Source: Caulobacteraceae bacterium
Lineage (GTDB): Bacteria > Pseudomonadota > Alphaproteobacteria > Caulobacterales > Caulobacteraceae
NCBI GenBank assembly: GCA_013815405.1
Contig: JACDGF010000004.1
Location: 1-17,933, forward strand
DNA length: 17,933 nucleotides
Reading direction: 5' to 3'
Below the pieces are notes generated by a model. That model was given only the letters and a program-made list of their open reading frames with translations. It did not search any database and was not told the DNA's origin. How positions within the stretch are numbered: position 1 is the stretch's first letter; every line of letters begins with the position of its first letter. Position numbers and translations under genes: made by a program. Positions 13,525 through 17,933 of this stretch are shown piece after piece.

Positions 13525-15339
13525 ATGACCAAGATTCGCGCGGCGATTGTCGGAGTGGGCAATTGCGCGAGTTCCCTCGTGCAGGGCGTGGCCTATTACC
13601 GGATGGCCAACGACAACGGCGTGGGCCTGATGCACTGGGATCTCGGCGGATATGAGCCGACCGATTTGGAGTTCGCCCTGGCCTTCGACATCGACGAACG
13701 CAAGGTCGGCAAGGATCTCGCCCAGGCGATCTTCGCCAAGCCTAATTGCACCGCGGTCTTCGCCGAGGTGCCTAGCGCCGGCGTTACGGTGCGCATGGGC
13801 GCGGTGCTGGACGGCATGGCCGACCACATGGCGGCGATGCCGGCGGATCGCAGCTTTCGCCTCGCCGAAGCGGCCCAGCCCGATAAGAGCGATGTCGTCG
13901 GCGCCCTGAAGGACGCGGACATCGACGTTCTGGTGAATTTCCTGCCGGTGGGCTCCGAGGACGCGGTGAAATTCTACATGGAATGCGCCCTGGAGGCGGG
14001 GGTCGGGGTGGTCAATTGCATGCCGGTGTTCATCGCCAGCGACCCGGAGTGGGAACAGCGATTCAAGTCCGCCGGCCTGCCCATCGTCGGCGACGACGTG
14101 AAGGCCCAGTTTGGGGCGACCATCGTCCACCGCGCCCTGACCAATCTCATGCGCCAGCGCGGGGTGCGGCTGGACCGGACCTATCAGCTGAACACCGGCG
14201 GCAACACCGACTTCCTCAACATGATGGACCGCACCCGCCTGGCGTCGAAGAAGATCTCCAAGACCGAGGCGGTGCAGGCGGTGCTCGCCGAACGCTTGGC
14301 GGACGAGAACATCCACGTCGGCCCCAGCGACTATGTGCCGTGGCTGAACGACAACAAGCTGTGCTTCCTTCGACTCGAAGGCGCCCTCTTCGGCGCGGTG
14401 CCGATGAACATCGAGGTGCGCCTGTCGGTGGAGGATTCGCCCAATTCCGCCGGGGTGGTGATCGACGCCATCCGCTGCTGCAAGCTGGCGCTCGACCGCA
14501 ATCAAAGCGGCGCGCTCATCGGCCCGTCGGCCTTCTTCTGCAAGCACCCGCCGATCCAGTTCACCGACGACGAGGCTCAGCGGATGACCGAGAGCTTCAT
14601 CGAGCCGCGCCCGAGCCTCGCCGGGCGGGTCAAATGCCTGATCGTGGCCGCCGGCCAGGGCACGCGCCTTCGCGACGTGGCCCCCTCCAAGCCCCTGGCG
14701 GAAATCAAGGACGTGCCCCTTATCGAGCGGGTGATCGACACCGCCCAAGCCGCAGGCCTGAGCGAGTTCGTGGTGGTGACCGGCTATGAAGGCGCGCGGG
14801 TGGAGACCTTCCTGCGGGGCTTGGCCAGTCGCCGGGGCCTCTCCATCACCTGCGTGCGGAACTCCGACTGGACCGCCTCCAACGGCCTGTCGGTCGCGGC
14901 CGCCGAGGGGCATCTGGGCGACCAGTTCGTGCTGCTGATGGCCGACCATCTGTTCGACCCGACCATCGTCGCCGACCTCCTGGCCGGCGGCGGGGACGCG
15001 GACGGCGTGGTCCTGGCCGTCGACCGCCGCCTCAAGAGCCCGATCGTCGATCCCGAGGATGTAACCCGGGTGACGACCGACGCGCGGGGGAACATCCAGG
15101 CGATCGGCAAGGGGATCGCCGGTCACAATGCGCTGGACACCGGCATCTTCCTCGCCTCCAAGGCCCTGATCGGGGCCATCCGCGCGGATCTCGCGGCCGG
15201 CGGCGACGGGAGCATCTCGGCCGGGATGCGGCGCCTGGCCGCCGAGGGCCGCGCCTCGGCCTTCGAGATCGGCGACCGCTTCTGGCTCGACATCGACGAC
15301 GCCGTCGCCCATGGCGAGGCCGAAAGGGTGACTGCCTAG
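13525..15339 (+). CDS. Fused myo-inositol-phosphate synthase / inositol-phosphate cytidylyltransferase
   Basis: Two enzymes in one 604-residue chain. Residues 1 to about 366 are a complete bacterial-type myo-inositol-phosphate synthase (Ino1): NAD site IVGVGNCASSLVQGV (8-22), FLPVGSE (139-145), LNTGGNTDFLNM (222-233), SDYVPWLNDNK (268-278) and VEDSPNSAGVVIDAIR (302-317). Stand-alone bacterial Ino1 has about 360 residues, so nothing is missing. Residues 368-604 are a nucleotidyltransferase: CLIVAAGQGTRL (371-382), Lys389 in PSKPLAEI, SDWTASNGLSVA (447-458), the metal site MADHLFDP (472-479) and WLDIDD (587-592). The N- and C-terminal motifs are those of inositol-1-phosphate cytidylyltransferase from di-myo-inositol-phosphate pathways. 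Together: glucose-6-phosphate to inositol phosphate, then with CTP to CDP-inositol. The start has AGGAAG 6 bases ahead. It is divergent from the CDP-alcohol transferase, its probable user. The stop TAG is the edge of a repeat element. Confidence 0.88.
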   Translation: MTKIRAAIVGVGNCASSLVQGVAYYRMANDNGVGLMHWDLGGYEPTDLEFALAFDIDERKVGKDLAQAIFAKPNCTAVFAEVPSAGVTVRMGAVLDGMADHMAAMPADRSFRLAEAAQPDKSDVVGALKDADIDVLVNFLPVGSEDAVKFYMECALEAGVGVVNCMPVFIASDPEWEQRFKSAGLPIVGDDVKAQFGATIVHRALTNLMRQRGVRLDRTYQLNTGGNTDFLNMMDRTRLASKKISKTEAVQAVLAERLADENIHVGPSDYVPWLNDNKLCFLRLEGALFGAVPMNIEVRLSVEDSPNSAGVVIDAIRCCKLALDRNQSGALIGPSAFFCKHPPIQFTDDEAQRMTESFIEPRPSLAGRVKCLIVAAGQGTRLRDVAPSKPLAEIKDVPLIERVIDTAQAAGLSEFVVVTGYEGARVETFLRGLASRRGLSITCVRNSDWTASNGLSVAAAEGHLGDQFVLLMADHLFDPTIVADLLAGGGDADGVVLAVDRRLKSPIVDPEDVTRVTTDARGNIQAIGKGIAGHNALDTGIFLASKALIGAIRADLAAGGDGSISAGMRRLAAEGRASAFEIGDRFWLDIDDAVAHGEAERVTA

Positions 15340-15387
15340 AGCTGATGCGTCTGCACGGAACAGATGCGAACGCTGAATCAGGCTCTA
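15337..15387. repeat. TAGAGC-bounded palindromic element 1
   Basis: An imperfect inverted repeat starts with the TAG stop codon of the fusion gene. The outer arms are TAGAGC-TGA (15337-15345) and TCA-g-GCTCTA (15378-15387). Inside, GCGTCTG (15347-15353) pairs with CAGATGC (15361-15367) with one G-U pair. It carries a GAATC (GANTC) site. This type of short intergenic palindrome ending in GCTCTA is common in Caulobacterales genomes as I recall them; copy number here cannot be checked. Confidence 0.5.
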
Positions 15388-15398
15388 CACTTTTGACT

Positions 15399-15452
15399 CT
15401 AGAGCAAAGTATCCCCGTTCAGACGATTCCGTCTGAACGGGGTTTGCTCTAG
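15399..15452. repeat. TAGAGC-bounded palindromic element 2, probable bidirectional terminator
   Basis: A strong inverted repeat between two convergent genes. The outer arms CTAGAGCAAA (15399-15408) and TTTGCTCTAG (15443-15452) match over 10 bases. The inner arms CCCCGTTCAGACG (15413-15425) and CGTCTGAACGGGG (15430-15442) match over 13 bases around an ATTC loop. A four-base GTAT bulge separates the arms on one side only. The right edge contains the TAG stop of the glycosyltransferase gene. The hairpin would stop or slow transcription from both sides. A GATTC (GANTC) site lies across the loop. Confidence 0.75.
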
Positions 15453-16657
15453 GCGCCCAAGGCCAGGGCGCGCGGCGCCGCAGCCTGTTCGAGGAAGAGG
15501 TTGGTGTAGGCCTCGACCATCCTGCCGATGTCGAAGGTGGGCGCGCGGGCCGCCCCGTTGACCCGGAATCGCTGGGTGAGTTCGGGCTGGGCGAGGAGCA
15601 TGTCCATGGCGACGCCGAACGCGGCCGGATCCTCGGGCGGTACGACCCAGCCGCTCTGACCGTGCTCGATCAGCTCCCGCGGACCGAAGTCGCAGGCGGT
15701 GACCAAGGTGGGGACGCCGCAGGCCAGGGCTTCGGCGACCACGCTGGGGCACCCTTCCCAGCGCGAGGGCAGGACGAACAGCCGCGCCTTGGAGAACCAG
15801 GCCCAGGGATTGGCGCTGAAGCCCGGAAACTTCACCCGCGACCCCAGGCCCAGGGCGGCGGCCTGCCGCTTGAGGTCACCCTCGCGGCTTCCGCGGCCCA
15901 GGATCACCAGGTCATGGTCCTTGGCCGCCTCGCTGGCGGCGAAGGCCCGAAGCAGCAGATCATGGCCTTTCTGGTATTCGAGCCGGCCGGCGGTGACGAT
16001 GAACGGCCGCGCCTGCGGCCGGGGGAGGGGTTCGCGGGCGAGCCGCTGGATATGCGCCACATCGATCGGGTTGTGGATCACCCGGATGCGGGTGCGGTCC
16101 AGATCGAGCGAATCGTGCAACCCGCGCGCCATTTCGTGGGAATTGGCCAGGAAGCAGTCGGCGGCGCGATAGCACCGGCGGGTCAGGCTCTTGATCAGGG
16201 CCCGACCGGCGGGATTGGCCAGCTCGTCGTCGATCACCTTGTCGGTGTTGTTGCCCTCGCGCGCGATCCAGCGGGGACGCGCCTCGCCTAATCCCTTGAG
16301 GACGAAATAGGTGAGGACGCTGATCCCCTTGAGGAAGCTCATGACCACATGGGGCCGGTGGGCGCGGATCATGGTGGAGACGTTGGCCGGCGCGAACACG
16401 GCCCCGGCGATCAGCTTGCGGGGCCGGTAGAAGCCTGAATTGTGACCCTCGAAGGCCAGCCAGTCCTGTCCGATGGGGGAGGTGTCGATCCGGCCCGCGT
16501 CGGCGTCGCGCAGGAAGGGGCCGGCCTTGCGCAGCAGACCCATCCGAACATCGATGAGACCGGGATCGCAGCGGTTGAGCAGATGGACGGCCACCCGCTC
16601 GGCCCCTCCCCCATGCAGGGAGGACAGCAGCAACATGACGCGCACCCGCTCGTTCAT
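15449..16657 (-). CDS. GT4-family glycosyltransferase
   Basis: A 402-residue retaining GT-B glycosyltransferase of family GT4. The N-terminal domain opens with the acceptor-side loop LLSSLHGGGAERVAVHL (10-26), as in WaaG/PimA-like enzymes. The linker holds VIHNPIDV (193-200). The donor domain has TAGRLEYQKGHDLLLRAFA (222-240) and the E-x7-E motif Glu301/Glu309 in EGCPSVVAEALACG. It moves a sugar from a nucleotide donor to a lipid or polysaccharide acceptor; neither is known. The ATG at 16657 was chosen over a start ten codons upstream because GGGGAG lies 7 bases ahead of it. It converges on the CDP-inositol fusion gene and is divergent from the PLD-like gene. A role in glycosylating an inositol lipid (as PimA does in mycobacteria) or lipid head group is possible, but LPS or capsule synthesis is as likely. 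Confidence 0.9.
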   Translation of the reverse strand: MNERVRVMLLLSSLHGGGAERVAVHLLNRCDPGLIDVRMGLLRKAGPFLRDADAGRIDTSPIGQDWLAFEGHNSGFYRPRKLIAGAVFAPANVSTMIRAHRPHVVMSFLKGISVLTYFVLKGLGEARPRWIAREGNNTDKVIDDELANPAGRALIKSLTRRCYRAADCFLANSHEMARGLHDSLDLDRTRIRVIHNPIDVAHIQRLAREPLPRPQARPFIVTAGRLEYQKGHDLLLRAFAASEAAKDHDLVILGRGSREGDLKRQAAALGLGSRVKFPGFSANPWAWFSKARLFVLPSRWEGCPSVVAEALACGVPTLVTACDFGPRELIEHGQSGWVVPPEDPAAFGVAMDMLLAQPELTQRFRVNGAARAPTFDIGRMVEAYTNLFLEQAAAPRALALGA

Positions 16658-16761
16658 GCTATCTCCCCGCCCGGCGAGTCGCGCCAAACGAGGCTTCTAG
16701 ACGGGCCAGGCGACAAGGGGCAACGGCGTTCTCGTCTGGGAGCGCCGGGCGCGAGGGCGGC

Positions 16762-17886
16762 TTGACGAAGATTGAACTGCTCGTGGGGTCGGACGCCTTC
16801 TGGGCGCGGGCGGCGCGGGACATCGCTTCGGCGCGGCGTCGGCTCTACGTCCAGGCGATGAGCTTCGAGGGCGACGACGCCGGCAAAACGGTCGCCGGCG
16901 CGATCATGGCGAGCCCGGCGCGCGACAGGCGGGTGCTCGTCGACGCCTATTCGACGGTGGTGATCAGCGATCGTTTCGTCCTTTCGCCGGCCGGTCTCTT
17001 CGACCGCGCCCTGCGCGCGGAAGCCAAGGCGACCCGCGCGATGTTCGACGACCTGGTCCGGGCGGGCGCGCGAGTGCGCGTGACCAACCCGATCGGCCCC
17101 CTTTATCTCCACTATCCGGCCCGCAACCACAAGAAGCTGATCGTCGCCGACGAGGCCGCCTATATCGGCGGGATCAATTTCAGCGACCATAATTTCGCGT
17201 GGAGCGACCTCATGCTGAGGCTCGAGGGCGAGGCCACGGCCCGGGTTCTGGCCCGGGACTTCGAAGCCACCTTCGAAGGCGTGGCGCGCCCGTGGCGCGA
17301 GGATTTCGGCGACCTGGCGCTCCAGGGCCTCGACGGTCGGAGCAATGCGCGAGGGTTCGGCGAGATCATCGGCCTGATCGAGGCGGCGGCGCGGGCCATC
17401 ACCGTCGTCAGCCCTTATCTGACCTTCCCGTTCACCGACGCCCTGGCGTGCGCCGCAAAGCGCGGGGTGGCGGTGACCTTGATCACGCCAATGGCCAACA
17501 ACAAACCCCTCCTGCGAACCTATCTCCTCGAAGCCGCCCGGCGGGCCGGATTCCACGTGCGCCTGACCCCCGGGATGAGCCACCTGAAGGGCCTTCTGAT
17601 CGACGACCGGTATCTGGTGCTCGGCTCTTCCAATTTCGACTTCGTGAGCGTCGCGGCGGAGGAGGAGCTGATGGCGGTCATCGCCCGGCCGGGGGTGATC
17701 GCCGACTTCCGCCAGAGGATCATCGCGCCGGGCCTGCAAAACGCTTTTTCCCCCGACGCCCATGGCGCGTCCCGCCTGGCCGGTTGGGCCGCCCGCGCCG
17801 CGTTGCGGATCGCCGACCTCTCCATTCGCCGCGCCCGCCTGGCGCCAAGGTCGGCGGGGGACTGGCGGGCGCGGGGCGAAGGATGA
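16762..17886 (+). CDS. Phospholipase D family, cardiolipin synthase-like protein
   Basis: A 374-residue protein with two HKD motifs: His123-Lys125-Asp130 in NHKKLIVADEAAYIGGINF and His274-Lys276-Asp281 in HLKGLLIDDRYLVLGSSNF. Both end in the GG/GS-x-N typical of cardiolipin synthases (ClsB-like) and related phosphatidyl transferases, which move phosphatidyl groups between alcohols through a phospho-His intermediate. No N-terminal TM segments are seen, as in ClsB. Substrates cannot be told; cardiolipin, or another phospholipid head-group exchange, is likely. The start is a TTG with GAGGG 6 bases ahead. The stop overlaps an ATG at 17883, so it may be the first gene of an operon running out of the window. 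It is divergent from the glycosyltransferase, 104 bases apart. Confidence 0.88.
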   Translation: MTKIELLVGSDAFWARAARDIASARRRLYVQAMSFEGDDAGKTVAGAIMASPARDRRVLVDAYSTVVISDRFVLSPAGLFDRALRAEAKATRAMFDDLVRAGARVRVTNPIGPLYLHYPARNHKKLIVADEAAYIGGINFSDHNFAWSDLMLRLEGEATARVLARDFEATFEGVARPWREDFGDLALQGLDGRSNARGFGEIIGLIEAAARAITVVSPYLTFPFTDALACAAKRGVAVTLITPMANNKPLLRTYLLEAARRAGFHVRLTPGMSHLKGLLIDDRYLVLGSSNFDFVSVAAEEELMAVIARPGVIADFRQRIIAPGLQNAFSPDAHGASRLAGWAARAALRIADLSIRRARLAPRSAGDWRARGEG

Positions 17887-17933
17887 TGTGGCGCCCGGAC
17901 GCACGGGCCGACGCGCTCCAGCCGGGTAGCCGA
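17883..17933 (+). CDS. Start of an unidentified gene cut by the window edge
   Basis: An open frame of 17 codons begins with ATG-ATG-TGG. The first ATG overlaps the stop of the PLD-like gene (ATGA), a common operon junction. The visible residues are MMWRPDARADALQPGSR; this is too little for identification. Either ATG could be the start; GGGGCGAAGG lies just upstream. Confidence 0.5.
   Translation, partial: MMWRPDARADALQPGSR

Noticed and set aside
13510..15312. 600-residue minus-strand frame opposite the inositol fusion gene
   Set aside because: His/Gly/Val-rich antisense shadow. The plus strand has complete Ino1 and NTase motifs.
16654..17904. 416-residue minus-strand frame opposite the PLD-like gene
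   Set aside because: Antisense shadow; the plus strand carries both HKD motifs.
1..17933. tRNA, rRNA, CRISPR, insertion sequence or prophage signals
   Set aside because: No cloverleaf-like, repeat-spacer, transposase or phage sequences were recognised by eye on either strand.

Overview
The window is GC-rich, tightly packed DNA from a Gram-negative bacterium, most likely an alphaproteobacterium of the Caulobacterales (Caulobacter/Phenylobacterium type). The base for this is codon usage, the Caulobacter-like ceramide gene set, GTG/TTG starts, and intergenic palindromes bounded by TAGAGC with GANTC sites inside. The genus is an inference; no rRNA or taxonomic marker is present. The sequence carries 14 protein genes with good support, counting an esterase cut by the left edge, plus the first codons of one cut by the right edge. 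No tRNA, rRNA, CRISPR array or insertion sequence was seen, and no gap between genes exceeds about 165 bases.

Left part (1-2804, minus strand): an acyl carrier protein, a FabF-like ketosynthase, a GNAT protein and a secreted type-B carboxylesterase lie in one direction. A YiiX/YaeF-like permuted papain-fold enzyme (2945-3574) reads away from them and converges on the ceramide operon.

Centre (3584-10461, minus strand): a ceramide operon. In transcription order it holds a fatty acyl-AMP/ACP ligase, an acyl carrier protein, serine palmitoyltransferase, an LptF-LptG fusion permease, and a GNAT-fold protein that I identify as bacterial ceramide synthase. The last four overlap or abut (4-bp overlap, 5-bp gap, 4-bp overlap). 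The ligase would load a fatty acid onto the ACP. SPT would condense it with serine, and ceramide synthase would N-acylate the reduced base. The permease is placed to move the product toward the outer membrane. The 3-oxo-sphinganine/ceramide reductase (CerR) and the ceramide-phosphoglycerate genes known from Caulobacter are not in the window.

Right part (10612-17933): an MsbA-type ABC exporter, a CDP-alcohol phosphatidyltransferase, a fused myo-inositol-phosphate synthase / inositol-phosphate cytidylyltransferase, a GT4 glycosyltransferase and a cardiolipin-synthase-like phospholipase-D protein. Together these look like a head-group module. The fusion would make CDP-inositol from glucose-6-phosphate and CTP. 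The CDP-alcohol enzyme could then put phospho-inositol on a lipid alcohol such as ceramide or diacylglycerol, and the glycosyltransferase and exporter could decorate and move it. This predicted CDP-inositol route to an inositol sphingolipid or glycerolipid, beside a complete ceramide core, is the most interesting element here. The link between the two halves is inferred from proximity and is not shown by the sequence.
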